From Actinoplanes flavus (lineage in GTDB: Bacteria > Actinomycetota > Actinomycetes > Mycobacteriales > Micromonosporaceae): a stretch of DNA of 64,000 nt. How positions within the stretch are numbered: position 1 is the first letter of the stretch; every line of letters begins with the position of its first letter. Made by a program: the position numbers and the translations under genes. The DNA is taken from positions 47,767-111,766 of the forward strand of contig NZ_JAGFNS010000032.1 in assembly GCF_017592555.1 (NCBI RefSeq). Reading direction: 5' to 3'. Positions 1 through 10,904 of the stretch are shown in pieces. The notes beneath the pieces were generated by a model that saw only the letters and a list, made by a program, of their open reading frames with translations, had not been told where the DNA came from and ran no database searches.

Positions 1-2071
1 CACCGTCGAAGAGCCGGGGCGGCCCCATCTCGGGCGGGCGCCGCCGCCACAGCCGGTGCTGGAGCGCGGACCACTGCTCCCGGTCGCCGGCCGCCGGCAC
101 CCGGACCACGCGGTTCGCCTCGGTCGCGCCGGAGTCAGCGTTCACCACGGCGTGGTAGCGCGGCAGCGAGTCGGCCGCCGCGTTCGTCTCGGCCAGCACC
201 CGGCGGGCCCGGGGCAGCGCGACCCGCAGACTGAACTGGGCCACCAGCGCCGGCCGGCCCCACAGCGCCTCGATCCCGGACACGTCCTGGCTGGCCAGGA
301 TCAGGTGGATGCCCTGCGAACGGCCCCGCCGGGCCAGGTCCTCGAGCAGGTCGACCGCCTCGGCGGCGACCGCGTCCCGGCCGGCCAGCAGCACCTGGAA
401 CTCGTCGACCACCGCCACGATCCGCGGCCACGACCCCTCCGGATCCTCGGCGCGCAGCTCGGCCAGGTTGGTGACCTCGTGCTGCTTGGCGGCGTCGGCC
501 CGGCGCCGCAGCTCGCCGCTGAGGAACCGGAGCAGGGCCAGCCCGAACTCCCGGTCGGTGTTGACGTTCACCCCCACCAGGCGCACGTGCGGCAGCCACG
601 TCGGGTCCCGCCGGCCCGGCGCGAACCGGGCGAACGACACCCCCTCCTTGAAGTCGAGCAGGTAGAAGGCCAGTTCACGGGGGGAGTAGCGGGCCGCCAG
701 CGCGCCCATCCAGGCGTAGATGAAGTTGGTCTTGCCGGTGCCGGACGGCCCGGCGATCAGGGCGTGCGGCGGATAGTCGCTCAACGTCACCAGCACCCGG
801 GGACCCTGCGGGCTGTCGCCGAGCGGCGCGGTCAGCCCGGTGGCCGACTCCTCCCGCCACTCGTCGCCGGCGGCCGGCAGCAGGCTGTCCAGCGCCACCG
901 GGGCCGGGCCGGCGGCCACCGCCTCGGCGATCTGCCGGCAGGTCACGGTCACCAGGGCCGGCGGCGGGCCCGGGTCCAGGCGGACCGGCAGGTCTCCGGC
1001 GCTCCCGATCCGGGCGCCGTCACCGGGTGCGGCCGCCACCGACTCGATGTCCGGGCCCGGCTCCACGGACAGCCCCCGGATCACCAGGTGCACCCCGCAG
1101 GCCGCCCCGGTGCGCAACAGCCGGTCCAGCTGGGACCGCTCGTGCCGGGACAGCTCCCCACCGCCGAGCAGCACCGCCACCCGCCACGGCTCCGGCCGGC
1201 GCCTGGTGGCCCGGTGCAACTCGCGCAACGAGGAATACTCCCCGGCCAGCACCGTCTCGTTGATCCGCCGGACGTGCCCGACCAGCTCGTCGAGCAGCTT
1301 CTCCAGCCCGCCCGGCCCGACGAAGGTGAGCACCCCGGCGGCGGCCAGCGGCGCGAACCCGGCCAGGCCACCGCCCAGGCTCTCCGGGTCGTACCCGATG
1401 ATCTGGACGTGCCCGGGCGGGCTGCTGCCGAGTGCCCGCAGCAGCAACCCGGCCGCCACGTCGTCACCGGCCCGCCGGTCGCCCTCGATCACGATGTGGC
1501 CGTGGTCGAGCAGCCGCACCAGGGCCGGCACCTCGGGCGGCCCCTCCTCGCCGACCGGCCCGGTCACCGGCGGCGGCTCGCTCTCCGGCCCGGCCGGCGG
1601 CTCGGCGGTCTCGCCCGGCGCGCCGGCCCACGCGCCACCGGCCCAGACGTCGCCGTCGCCCGGCCCGGCGGGCCCGGGCCGCTCGGTGCGCACCGGTGAC
1701 GGCACCGGGGCCTCGGGCAGCATGAGGCGGCCCACCCGCAGCTCGGCGGCGGCGTCCAGCGGCGTCGCCTCCCAGCTGTGCCAGGGCTCGCCGGCCGCGC
1801 CCGGCGCCGCCCGGTCGGCCGCGCCGGCCGCCGCTCCGGCCAGCGCCGCCAGCTCGGTGTCGTGCCACGCGTCGATCTCACGGATCCGCTCGTCCCGGGT
1901 CGCGGCCAGCTTCCGCTTGCGGGCCGTCGCGGCCGCGCCGACCTTGCGGTGCCGTGCCTCGGCCTGCTCCAGGGCCGCCTGCGCCCGCTCCAGCGCCACC
2001 TGCGCGGCGCCGAGCGCGTGGGACAGCCCGGCGCGGATCTCCATCACCCGGTGCTTGGTGGATTCAGCCAT
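1..2071 (-). CDS. FtsK/SpoIIIE-type tandem ATPase (3' end outside window)
   Basis: The frame is open from the ATG at 2071 to the left edge, giving about 690 visible residues with the C-terminus missing. The first ~70 residues are Ala/Arg/Glu-rich and look coiled coil. Two ATPase-like modules follow. The first has a degenerate P-loop (GDRRAGDD near residue 197, without the GKT) and a Walker B-like strand VAVLLGGG. The second has an intact Walker A, GPSGTGKT at 441-448, and a Walker B strand ending VVDEF near 552. No membrane helix is visible, unlike classical FtsK or EccC. Such motors move DNA or secreted proteins, and the substrate here is unknown. It is the last gene of a three-gene operon, 42 nt after a 301-aa protein. 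The pairing with a small helical protein recalls type VII secretion, which is inference. Confidence 0.85.
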   Translation of the reverse strand, partial: MAESTKHRVMEIRAGLSHALGAAQVALERAQAALEQAEARHRKVGAAATARKRKLAATRDERIREIDAWHDTELAALAGAAAGAADRAAPGAAGEPWHSWEATPLDAAAELRVGRLMLPEAPVPSPVRTERPGPAGPGDGDVWAGGAWAGAPGETAEPPAGPESEPPPVTGPVGEEGPPEVPALVRLLDHGHIVIEGDRRAGDDVAAGLLLRALGSSPPGHVQIIGYDPESLGGGLAGFAPLAAAGVLTFVGPGGLEKLLDELVGHVRRINETVLAGEYSSLRELHRATRRRPEPWRVAVLLGGGELSRHERSQLDRLLRTGAACGVHLVIRGLSVEPGPDIESVAAAPGDGARIGSAGDLPVRLDPGPPPALVTVTCRQIAEAVAAGPAPVALDSLLPAAGDEWREESATGLTAPLGDSPQGPRVLVTLSDYPPHALIAGPSGTGKTNFIYAWMGALAARYSPRELAFYLLDFKEGVSFARFAPGRRDPTWLPHVRLVGVNVNTDREFGLALLRFLSGELRRRADAAKQHEVTNLAELRAEDPEGSWPRIVAVVDEFQVLLAGRDAVAAEAVDLLEDLARRGRSQGIHLILASQDVSGIEALWGRPALVAQFSLRVALPRARRVLAETNAAADSLPRYHAVVNADSGATEANRVVRVPAAGDREQWSALQHRLWRRRPPEMGPPRLFDG

Positions 2072-2113
2072 GACCCGCCGGCATCGTCGCAGTTACGGAA
2101 ATCCGGGCGCGGC

Positions 2114-3019
2114 TCACCGCTCGTCCTCCGGGGCCCCGGGGCGGGACCGGGCCGGCTCCGGCGCGTCCGGGGACAGGGCGTCCGCGTCCCGGCCCAGCCG
2201 GGCCAGCAGGATCCCGGTCAGGACGCTCGCGGTCACCGCGGTGTCGGCCGGGTGGCCCGGCGGCCGGTCGCCGCGTTTCTCCTGCTGCTCCTGGACCGGC
2301 ACCCGGCAGATGCGGTCCAGCAGGGTCTCCAGCACACCCGGCTCGGTGCCCGGCAGCAGCGCCCGGACCCGGCCCTCCGCCGCGGTCCGCAGGCGGGGCA
2401 CGTCCTCCGGGCGGGGATCGTGGCCGAGCAGGTCGCCGGCCAGCCGGTGCAGCACCGGGGGAGTGACCGCGGACAGGCCCAGCCCGGTCGACGCGTTCAC
2501 CGCGTGCAGCTCGCGCCCGAGCCGGGCCCGGTCGCCGGAACGCACCCCGGCGGCGATCCGGCGCAGCAGCTCGGCGGAGTCCGGCGACTCGCCGGACCCG
2601 GAGCGCTCACCGGGCGGCTGCTCGCCGGTCAGCTCGGCGACCCGCCGCTGCCACCACGGGCCCAGCGACTCCACCGGCGCGGCCCCGGTCCGCTCCGGGC
2701 GGGGACGCTCCTCCTCCCGGCGCAGGCCCTCGCGCCACTCCTGGCCGGCCGGGGCGCCGGGCACACCGGTCAGGCCGAGGACCGCGAGATAGCGGTCCAG
2801 GGCCTCCTGGGTGCCCCGCAGGGCGGCCACCGCGTTCTCCACGTGCTCGCCCGCGTGGCCGAGCCGGGCCACGCCGATGTCCTGGCTGGACTCCTCCTGG
2901 ACCCAGCGGATCAGCTCGGTGGCGGCGCGCAGCTTCTCCAGCGCCGCGGTCACCAGCCCCGTCGGCAGGTCGTCGGAGGTCGCCCGGAGCTGGGCGCCGA
3001 GTTCCTGGAGCAGCGACAT
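2114..3019 (-). CDS. Uncharacterised 301-aa protein of the FtsK-like operon
   Basis: The product is soluble and acidic with no signal peptide or membrane helix. The first ~100 residues (start MSLLQELGAQLRA) look helical. A proline/charge-rich linker lies near 110-150, and a second helical part follows with many LLRRI/LARL-type heptads. I chose the ATG at 3019 because it sits 2 nt after the stop of the small upstream gene, which suggests translational coupling; the frame is open further upstream. I do not recognise the family. Its place between a WXG100-sized helical protein and an FtsK-like ATPase suggests a chaperone, adaptor or substrate of that ATPase (inference). Confidence 0.75.
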   Translation of the reverse strand: MSLLQELGAQLRATSDDLPTGLVTAALEKLRAATELIRWVQEESSQDIGVARLGHAGEHVENAVAALRGTQEALDRYLAVLGLTGVPGAPAGQEWREGLRREEERPRPERTGAAPVESLGPWWQRRVAELTGEQPPGERSGSGESPDSAELLRRIAAGVRSGDRARLGRELHAVNASTGLGLSAVTPPVLHRLAGDLLGHDPRPEDVPRLRTAAEGRVRALLPGTEPGVLETLLDRICRVPVQEQQEKRGDRPPGHPADTAVTASVLTGILLARLGRDADALSPDAPEPARSRPGAPEDER

Positions 3020-3023
3020 CGCG

Positions 3024-3284
3024 TCAGAGGCTCGCCGTGTAGGTGTGCGCCTGCTCGACCGCCGCGACGGTGGCGTTGAACCCGTCCTCCAGCTGCTGCT
3101 CGGCGTGCGAGAGCGAGGCGTGGGCGGCGCCGACCGCGTCGTTGGCGCTGCCGTCGAGGGCGGCGGCCAGGCTCTGCTGGGCCTCGCCGATCTTCTCCTT
3201 CGCCGCCTGGATCGCCTGTTGCCCCTCGGTGACCTGCTGAAGCGCGGCCTCCACGGCAGCTCTGAGTTCGGCGACACTGGCCAC
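3024..3284 (-). CDS. Small helical-hairpin protein (86 aa), ESX/WXG100-like in size
   Basis: The GTG start at 3284 is favoured by AGGAGG 8 nt upstream; a longer frame reaching 3395 lacks such a site. The 86-residue product is almost wholly helical. One long helix (about 4-43) and a second (about 50-80) are separated by a DGSAND turn, with many Ala, Gln and Glu at heptad spacing. That matches the size and hairpin shape of WXG100/ESAT-6 proteins, but there is no WXG motif and no clear YxxxD/E tail. It is the first gene of the operon that ends in the FtsK-like ATPase. It may be a DUF6244-type protein; I am unsure. Confidence 0.75.
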   Translation of the reverse strand: MASVAELRAAVEAALQQVTEGQQAIQAAKEKIGEAQQSLAAALDGSANDAVGAAHASLSHAEQQLEDGFNATVAAVEQAHTYTASL

Positions 3285-3566
3285 CCGGGCAGCCTCCTGT
3301 GCGGGTTTCACGACTTGCGGTCCCAGCCTACCGCCCGGTTCCGGCCCGGCTGTCCTCGGTCGCCCGGATTTGGCAGACCGTGCCAGGCGCGGCACGGCGC
3401 CGGGTTACCCCGGTACGGCCGAAGATCGTGCAGGTGGGATCGTATCGAACGAAGATCCACAGTGGAGAGCGGGGGCCCGGCGCCGATGATCGGCGGCGGC
3501 CCGACACCCGTCCCCCGGGTGACCGACACGCCCTCGACCGTGGGCGGCCGGAGAGCCGCGGGAGCG

Positions 3567-4007
3567 TCAGCGGGGGACCGAGGAGGGCCCGCGGACCTCG
3601 GCGCCCAGGGCGGTGACCCGGGCACGGAGCCCACGGTCGGCGGTCACGACGATGGTGCGCCTGGTGGCGGCGCTCACCCGTACCAGATCAACGATCTTGT
3701 CGTCGCCGGAGCCGGTGGCGCGCTCGACGCGCACGCCGCCCGGAGCTCGCGCGATGTCCCTGGCCCGGCCCTCGACCACCAGGACCACCTCGACCGGGGC
3801 CGGGACGTCCGGCAGGCCGGCGGCGGGCACCGCGGCCAGGCGGTCACGCAGCCGCTCGGCCGCGCCCGCCCGGTCGCGCCACCAGCCGTCCGGAACCGAG
3901 CCGACGACGTTCGCGCCGTCGACGACCACCAGCGGGACATCGGGGTCGCCGGAATCGGGCGCCAAGAACTCCGGGGTCAGGGAGGGTGGATCGGAGGGCA
4001 CAGCCAT
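3567..4007 (-). CDS. NYN/PIN-like nuclease-fold protein
   Basis: The 146-aa product opens with a strand and acidic residue (VPLVVVDGANVVGS) typical of NYN/YacP-type PIN-fold ribonucleases. A GSGDDKIVDLV acidic segment and a TIVVTADRGLRARV strand come later, giving the usual set of conserved Asp residues. Databases sometimes label such actinobacterial proteins as NTP pyrophosphohydrolases, without biochemical support known to me. The ATG at 4007 was chosen because homologous-looking sequence starts soon after it. An in-frame ATG 33 nt upstream is possible. It is divergent from the ClpC-like gene, and its promoter region holds a HAIR-like element. Confidence 0.75.
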   Translation of the reverse strand: MAVPSDPPSLTPEFLAPDSGDPDVPLVVVDGANVVGSVPDGWWRDRAGAAERLRDRLAAVPAAGLPDVPAPVEVVLVVEGRARDIARAPGGVRVERATGSGDDKIVDLVRVSAATRRTIVVTADRGLRARVTALGAEVRGPSSVPR

Positions 4008-4009
4008 GA

Positions 4010-4032
4010 AGTTGAGCCTACTGGAGTCAAGT
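4010..4032. promoter_or_regulatory. HAIR-like HspR operator candidate
   Basis: TTGAG (4012-4016) and GTCAA (4026-4030) are separated by 9 nt. This fits the HspR consensus CTTGAGT-N7-ACTCAAG with one mismatch in the core half-sites. It lies 135 nt upstream of the ClpC-like ATPase and directly upstream of the divergent NYN gene start. HspR is known to repress clpB and dnaK operons in Streptomyces through this inverted repeat. Confidence 0.5.
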
Positions 4033-4164
4033 TTTGGCATGATCCGGGAATCGCCGGGGCGGTTCACGCGGTTCCAACCCCCGGACGGCACGAGTTTGCC
4101 GCCCGGGCGGCCGGGTAGCCCCTGCGGGGGACCAGGGCCCGAGGTACCAGGAGAAGAGAGACAG

Positions 4165-6690
<2,526 letters not shown>

Positions 6691-6700
6691 TCCCGGCAGC

Positions 6701-6730
6701 GACGGGCGCCCTCACGCCAGGGCGCCCGTC
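6701..6730. terminator. Bidirectional intrinsic terminator-like hairpin
   Basis: A perfect 12-bp stem GACGGGCGCCCT / AGGGCGCCCGTC with a 6-nt loop sits between the convergent ends of the ClpC-like gene and the LysR gene. Confidence 0.75.
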
Positions 6731-6734
6731 CGCG

Positions 6735-7718
6735 TCACGCCGCGGCCAGCTGGCTGCTGCCGCCGCCCAGGTGGGTCTGGGTGCGGATCCACTCCATGTA
6801 GTTCTCGTTGCGCGCCAGGATCTCCTGGTACGCCTCCTGCGCGTGGCCCATCAGGTTGGGCGCGCTGCGGGCGGCCTGCGAGTCCGGGTGCCAGCCGAGG
6901 ATCATCCGCCAGCGCAGCGGCGCACCCATCAGCGGCCGGCTGACCAGCCCGGCCGGCGCGCGGAAGGTGGGCTGGCAGAGCCCGATCGCGGAGCCCAGCT
7001 CCACCATGTCGACGCAGTTGCGGACGTCCGACTCCAGCACCCGGCGCGGTGCGAAGCCGGCCCGCGCGCAGGCCGCGGCGAAACAATCGGCGAAGCAGCC
7101 GTCCCCGGCGCTGGCCACCCAGTGCTCCTCGGCCAGGTCGGCCAGGTCGACCTCCATGTTCTTGGCCTGTGGGTGGTCCTCCGGCATCAGCACGCACACC
7201 GCGTCGATGCCGATCGTCTCCCAGACCAGTCCGTACTCCGCCGAGGGGATGGCGTCGCCGCAGACGCCCACCTGTGCGTAGTCCAGCTTGCCGGCGAGCA
7301 CCATGTTCGACAGCTCGGAGATGTAGTACGACGCGTGGGTGGAGATCTGCGCCTCCGGCTGGGTGGCCGACAGGCGGTGCACCAGGTGTGCCACGACCGG
7401 GCCGCTGATGGCGCCGATCCGGTACCTGCTCATCGTGTCGTGCCCGCCGCCGGCGGCCAGCCGGGCCGCCTCGTCCTGCAGGCCCTTCATCGCCGGCAGC
7501 AACACCCTGGCGCGGGACAGCACCAGCTCTCCCAGGGCCGTGGGGCGCGCGCCCCGGCGGTCACGATCGAACAGCGGGCCACCCAGAGTGCGCTCGATCC
7601 GCTGGAGTTGGGCGGTGAGTGCAGGCTGGGCAAGGCCGAGTTGTGACGCGGCCTTGGTCACGCTGCCGGTCTCCGCGATGGCGCAGACCACCTTCAGATG
7701 CCGCAGCTCGAGGTTCAT
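6735..7718 (-). CDS. LysR-family transcriptional regulator
   Basis: The 327-aa protein has the LysR winged helix-turn-helix at residues 3-62 (start MNLELRHLKVVCAIAETGS, then TKAASQLGLAQPALTAQLQRIE). A LysR substrate-binding domain follows. The effector and target are not evident. The nearest divergent neighbours give no metabolic clue, since the next gene upstream is also on the minus strand. A perfect 7-bp inverted repeat 13 nt upstream of the start is a likely self-regulatory site. Confidence 0.88.
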   Translation of the reverse strand: MNLELRHLKVVCAIAETGSVTKAASQLGLAQPALTAQLQRIERTLGGPLFDRDRRGARPTALGELVLSRARVLLPAMKGLQDEAARLAAGGGHDTMSRYRIGAISGPVVAHLVHRLSATQPEAQISTHASYYISELSNMVLAGKLDYAQVGVCGDAIPSAEYGLVWETIGIDAVCVLMPEDHPQAKNMEVDLADLAEEHWVASAGDGCFADCFAAACARAGFAPRRVLESDVRNCVDMVELGSAIGLCQPTFRAPAGLVSRPLMGAPLRWRMILGWHPDSQAARSAPNLMGHAQEAYQEILARNENYMEWIRTQTHLGGGSSQLAAA

Positions 7719-7730
7719 AGCGTGACGTTA

Positions 7731-7758
7731 GGACTAGAACGGGAGGGAATGCTAGTCC
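7731..7758. promoter_or_regulatory. Inverted repeat upstream of the LysR gene
   Basis: GGACTAG (7731-7737) and CTAGTCC (7752-7758) form a perfect 7-bp dyad with a 14-nt spacer, ending 13 nt from the LysR start. LysR proteins usually bind such interrupted dyads upstream of their own gene. The assignment is by position. Confidence 0.5.
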
Positions 7759-7843
7759 GGGAAGCGTGGAATGATCGGCGACCTGTGACAAACGTATGAA
7801 CGAACAGGACAACCCGTGCTTACCGCCTGTAGTTCATTTATCG

Positions 7844-8410
7844 TCACAGATCGCTCATGTACGTCGTACGCGCGGTGACCGCGTCCCGCAGCTTGTCCAC
7901 CACGCCCACGATCGGATCGACCACCTTGTTCCACGGCGGCGACGACGGCGTGGCCGGGTGCGGGCGCGTCGGCGCCGCCTCCTCGGCCGTCTCGAACCGG
8001 TTGCCGAGCCGGATCAGATCCTCGGCCGAGACCATCTGCTCCAGCAGCGGCAGCAGTTCCGCGGCGTCGGCCGCCACGTGCCGCTCGATCGCGGCGCCGA
8101 ACTCGGCCACGTCGCCGTCGCTCAGCAACCGCAGCAGCCGCGCGTCCTCGGCCAGCTCCCGGTCGGCGATCTGGTCACCGCCGGGCACCGCGGACCGGAC
8201 CGCCGGATAGAGGTACTGCTCCTCGGCGCACAGGTGCCGGGACACCACGGCGACCAGCACGGAGGCGACCCGCTCGTCGGCGGGGTCGCTCCGGAGCCGC
8301 CGGGCCAGGGCGAGGATCTGCCGGTGCTGCTCGCCGACCACGTCGACGATGCTGCGGCCGGAGGTCTCGCCGCCGGTCGGCGGCAGCGGGGGAAGATTCA
8401 CGTCGGACAC
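7844..8410 (-). CDS. Hemerythrin-like HHE-domain protein
   Basis: The 188-aa product carries the helical HHE signature: EQHRQILAL (His29), SRHLCAEEQYLYP (His59, Glu63/64) and ERHVAADAAELLPLLE (His111, Glu118). These residues would bind a di-iron or other metal centre. The C-terminal ~40 residues (Pro/Thr-rich, then a short amphipathic helix) lie outside the domain. I chose GTG 8410 because residues upstream lose any family resemblance, although the frame is open to 8707. Related proteins sense or store oxygen, nitric oxide or iron; the role here is unknown. It is divergent from the M20 peptidase gene, 112 nt away. Confidence 0.8.
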   Translation of the reverse strand: MSDVNLPPLPPTGGETSGRSIVDVVGEQHRQILALARRLRSDPADERVASVLVAVVSRHLCAEEQYLYPAVRSAVPGGDQIADRELAEDARLLRLLSDGDVAEFGAAIERHVAADAAELLPLLEQMVSAEDLIRLGNRFETAEEAAPTRPHPATPSSPPWNKVVDPIVGVVDKLRDAVTARTTYMSDL

Positions 8411-8522
8411 GGCCGTCCCGATACCCGTCCCGGCTCTCCGCCCAAACCCCCGTCCGACCGCCCCGCCCGCCACCGGTAGATCGGACTGAAGGCTCTTTAC
8501 ACTCGGCTGGTAAGAAGGGCGG

Positions 8523-9830
8523 ATGGACACCACCGCCGAGAGCGAGGTCACCGGCCTCTGCCGTGACCTGCTGCGCATCGACACCACCAACACCGGCGAC
8601 CAGCGGACCACCGTGGGCGAGCGGGCCGCCGCGGAATACGTCGCCGGGAAACTGGATGAGGTCGGGATCGAGTCGCGGCTGCTGGAGTCGGCGCCGAAAC
8701 GGGCCAACCTGATCGCCCGGATACCCGGCGCCGACCCGTCCCGGGGCGCGCTGCTCGTCCACGGCCACCTCGACGTGGTGCCGGCCGACGCGAGCGAGTG
8801 GTCGGTTCCGCCGTTCTCCGGCGAGGAGAAGGACGGCTACCTGTGGGGCCGCGGTGCGGTCGACATGAAGGACTTCGACGCCATGGTGCTGGCCGTCGTC
8901 CGCGACTGGAAACGCACCGGCTACGTCCCGCCGCGCGACATCGTCCTGGCGTACACCGCCGACGAGGAGGCCGGCATGGAGTACGGCTCCCAGTGGCTGG
9001 CCCGCGACCACGCCGACGCGTTCGAGGGCTGCACCGAGGCGATCGGCGAGGTCGGCGGATACTCGTACACCGTCAACGACGACCTTCGCCTCTATCTCGT
9101 GCAGACCGCCGAGAAGGGACTCGACTGGCTGCGGCTGCACGCCACCGGGCGGCCCGGCCACGGCTCCTTCATCCACGACGACAACGCGGTCACCGCGCTC
9201 GCCGAAGCCGTCGCGCGGGTCGGCCGGCACCGGTTCCCGACCGTCGTCACCCCGACCGTACGGGCCTTCCTCGAGCAGGTCAGCGACGCGCTGGAGATCG
9301 AGCTCGACCCGGACGAGCCGGAGCTGGCGGTGGCCAAGCTCGGCCCGATCGCCAACCTGATCGGCGCCACCCTGCGCAACACCGCCAACCCGACCCGCCT
9401 GGAAGCCGGCTACAAGGACAACGTCATCCCGGGCCGGGCGTCGGCCACCATCGACTGCCGGACCCTGCCGGGCCACGCCGACGCGTTCCTGCGCGAACTG
9501 CGCGACGTGATCGGGCCGGACCTGGAGATCGAGCACGTGCACCAGCAGCCGGCCGTGGAGACCTCCTTCGACGGCGCCCTGGTCGACGCCATGGGGGCCG
9601 CGCTGCGCGCCGAGGACCCGGGAGCGCGTACCGTGCCGTACCTGATGTCCGGCGGCACCGACGCCAAGGCCTTCGCCACGCTCGGCATCCGCTGCTTCGG
9701 CTTCGCGCCCCTGCGGCTGCCTCCGGATCTCAACTTCAGTGCCCTCTTCCACGGCATCGACGAGCGAGTTCCGGTGGAAGGACTAAAGTTCGGCGTGCGT
9801 GTGCTCGACCGTTTGCTCCGAAACAGCTGA
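8523..9830 (+). CDS. M20-family zinc metallopeptidase (dipeptidase/deacylase-like)
   Basis: The 435-aa protein shows the M20 metal and catalytic set: HGHLDVV (His82, catalytic Asp84), GAVDMKDF (bridging Asp114) and TADEEAG (Glu148 general base, Glu149 ligand). The middle dimerisation domain holds GRPGHGSF, and the C-terminal SGGTDAKAF carries the conserved final region. Such enzymes hydrolyse dipeptides, N-acyl amino acids or related amides in the cytosol; the substrate cannot be read from sequence. Length is normal for the family. A DUF5703-type gene lies nearby, a pairing I recall from other actinobacteria. The next gene starts 22 nt downstream and may be co-transcribed. Confidence 0.9.
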   Translation: MDTTAESEVTGLCRDLLRIDTTNTGDQRTTVGERAAAEYVAGKLDEVGIESRLLESAPKRANLIARIPGADPSRGALLVHGHLDVVPADASEWSVPPFSGEEKDGYLWGRGAVDMKDFDAMVLAVVRDWKRTGYVPPRDIVLAYTADEEAGMEYGSQWLARDHADAFEGCTEAIGEVGGYSYTVNDDLRLYLVQTAEKGLDWLRLHATGRPGHGSFIHDDNAVTALAEAVARVGRHRFPTVVTPTVRAFLEQVSDALEIELDPDEPELAVAKLGPIANLIGATLRNTANPTRLEAGYKDNVIPGRASATIDCRTLPGHADAFLRELRDVIGPDLEIEHVHQQPAVETSFDGALVDAMGAALRAEDPGARTVPYLMSGGTDAKAFATLGIRCFGFAPLRLPPDLNFSALFHGIDERVPVEGLKFGVRVLDRLLRNS

Positions 9831-9852
9831 AATCGGAAGGACCCCCAATTCC

Positions 9853-10533
9853 ATGACTGACCAGAACGCCGAGCTCGACGAGGCTCTCGAGCGGGTGGTC
9901 GAGGCGGCGCGAGCGCATCTCGCCGCCGTCAAGACGGCCGCCGGCCGCATCGACGACGACGACGTCTGGCAGGCGTATGTCGATCTCAACAACGCCTCCT
10001 TCGCGTACGACGAGAAGCTGCTGGACGCCTTCGGCGAAGTCACGCCGTGGGACGTCGAGGCCATCGACCCGGACGAGGCGGACCGCCGGTTCGGTCAGCT
10101 GGGCGAGTCCGCGGGCAAGCCGGGCGCCGACCCGTACCCGCAGGTCGTCTCGGTCCGGCAGCGCCGCGACTACCGGGTGCCCAGCGTCGCCGCCCTGCTG
10201 CGGGTCGCCGAGGCGGCCCGGCGCAGCTCCGTCCCCGAGGACGAGGACTCCGGCCCCGTCGAGTCGGTCGGCGAGGCCGTGCTCGAGCTGCTGCAGGCCG
10301 GCGACGGGTCGCTCGCCTCGCTCGACGTGCCCGAACTGGAGCCGCTCGACGGCCTGCTCACCGTCACCGAGGTGACCGAGCCGCTGGACCTGGAGGCCTT
10401 CGACGACGCGGACGGCAGCGGCCCGTTCGCTCCGGTCGAGGGCGACCTGCTGGTCGGCCGTCTCGACGAGCACCCGTTCCTGCCCGACGAGGACGACCAC
10501 GATCACGACCACGCCGGTCACCACCACCACTGA
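9853..10533 (+). CDS. Acidic protein with natural His-rich tail, unknown function
   Basis: The ATG at 9853 follows GGAAGGA. The 226-aa product is strongly acidic and soluble, with a helical N-terminal half (AARAHLAAVKTAAG, then the conserved-looking DDVWQAYVDLNNASFAYDE). A linker and an Asp/Glu-rich C-terminal part follow. The last 15 residues alternate His and Asp and end in HHHH, so the native protein should bind divalent metal such as zinc, nickel or cobalt. I do not recognise a named family. It is probably co-transcribed with the M20 metallopeptidase 22 nt upstream, so metal supply to that enzyme is one possible link (inference). Confidence 0.8.
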   Translation: MTDQNAELDEALERVVEAARAHLAAVKTAAGRIDDDDVWQAYVDLNNASFAYDEKLLDAFGEVTPWDVEAIDPDEADRRFGQLGESAGKPGADPYPQVVSVRQRRDYRVPSVAALLRVAEAARRSSVPEDEDSGPVESVGEAVLELLQAGDGSLASLDVPELEPLDGLLTVTEVTEPLDLEAFDDADGSGPFAPVEGDLLVGRLDEHPFLPDEDDHDHDHAGHHHH

Positions 10534-10538
10534 CGGAC

Positions 10539-10571
10539 CAGGGCCCGTCCGCGTCGGGCGGGCGGGCCCTG
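10539..10571. terminator. Bidirectional terminator-like hairpin
   Basis: CAGGGCCCG (10539-10547) pairs perfectly with CGGGCCCTG (10563-10571). It lies between the convergent 226-aa gene and the small DUF5703-type gene. Confidence 0.7.
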
Positions 10572-10763
10572 TCAGTAACTGAGGCCGGGCTGCGGGGTGG
10601 GCTGGAGGCGACGGCGGAGCATCACCTTGCGGCTCCCGTCGGCGAAGAGCTGCACCCTGGCCAGCTCCCAGCCGGAGAACTCGGCCTGGATGGCGAGCTG
10701 CGCCGCCGCGGTCAGTCGATCGACATTCGAAGGCAACCGTAGCGGCGCGTATTCGTAGTCCAT
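10572..10763 (-). CDS. Small DUF5703-like protein (63 aa)
   Basis: The product begins MDYEYAPLRLPSNVDR and holds a GWELARVQLFADGSRKVMLRR core, which matches what I recall of the actinobacterial DUF5703 family. I took ATG 10763 as start; an upstream in-frame ATG at 10799 would add 12 unlike residues. No signal peptide or membrane helix is present. The function is unknown. It faces the M20 peptidase operon and shares a terminator hairpin with it. Confidence 0.75.
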   Translation of the reverse strand: MDYEYAPLRLPSNVDRLTAAAQLAIQAEFSGWELARVQLFADGSRKVMLRRRLQPTPQPGLSY

Positions 10764-10904
10764 GGCGTCTAATATGCTCCCCACCCCGACCGACGACAAG
10801 CGCTGACCAGCGCTTATTCACCCACCCGGCGATCGCCCTGGTCATCGGCGGGGCCGCTCGGGGCACGGCCGTGAGCCTCCGGCCGGCCCGGATCGAACGC
10901 GCGG

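Noticed and set aside
56..2792. Long plus-strand frames over the FtsK-like gene
   Set aside because: They are Pro/Arg/Gln-rich shadows. The minus strand encodes Walker motifs and a consistent operon.
4056..4083. tRNA-like GGTTCCAACCCCC stretch before the ClpC-like gene
   Set aside because: No cloverleaf, acceptor stem or anticodon arm can be drawn around it.
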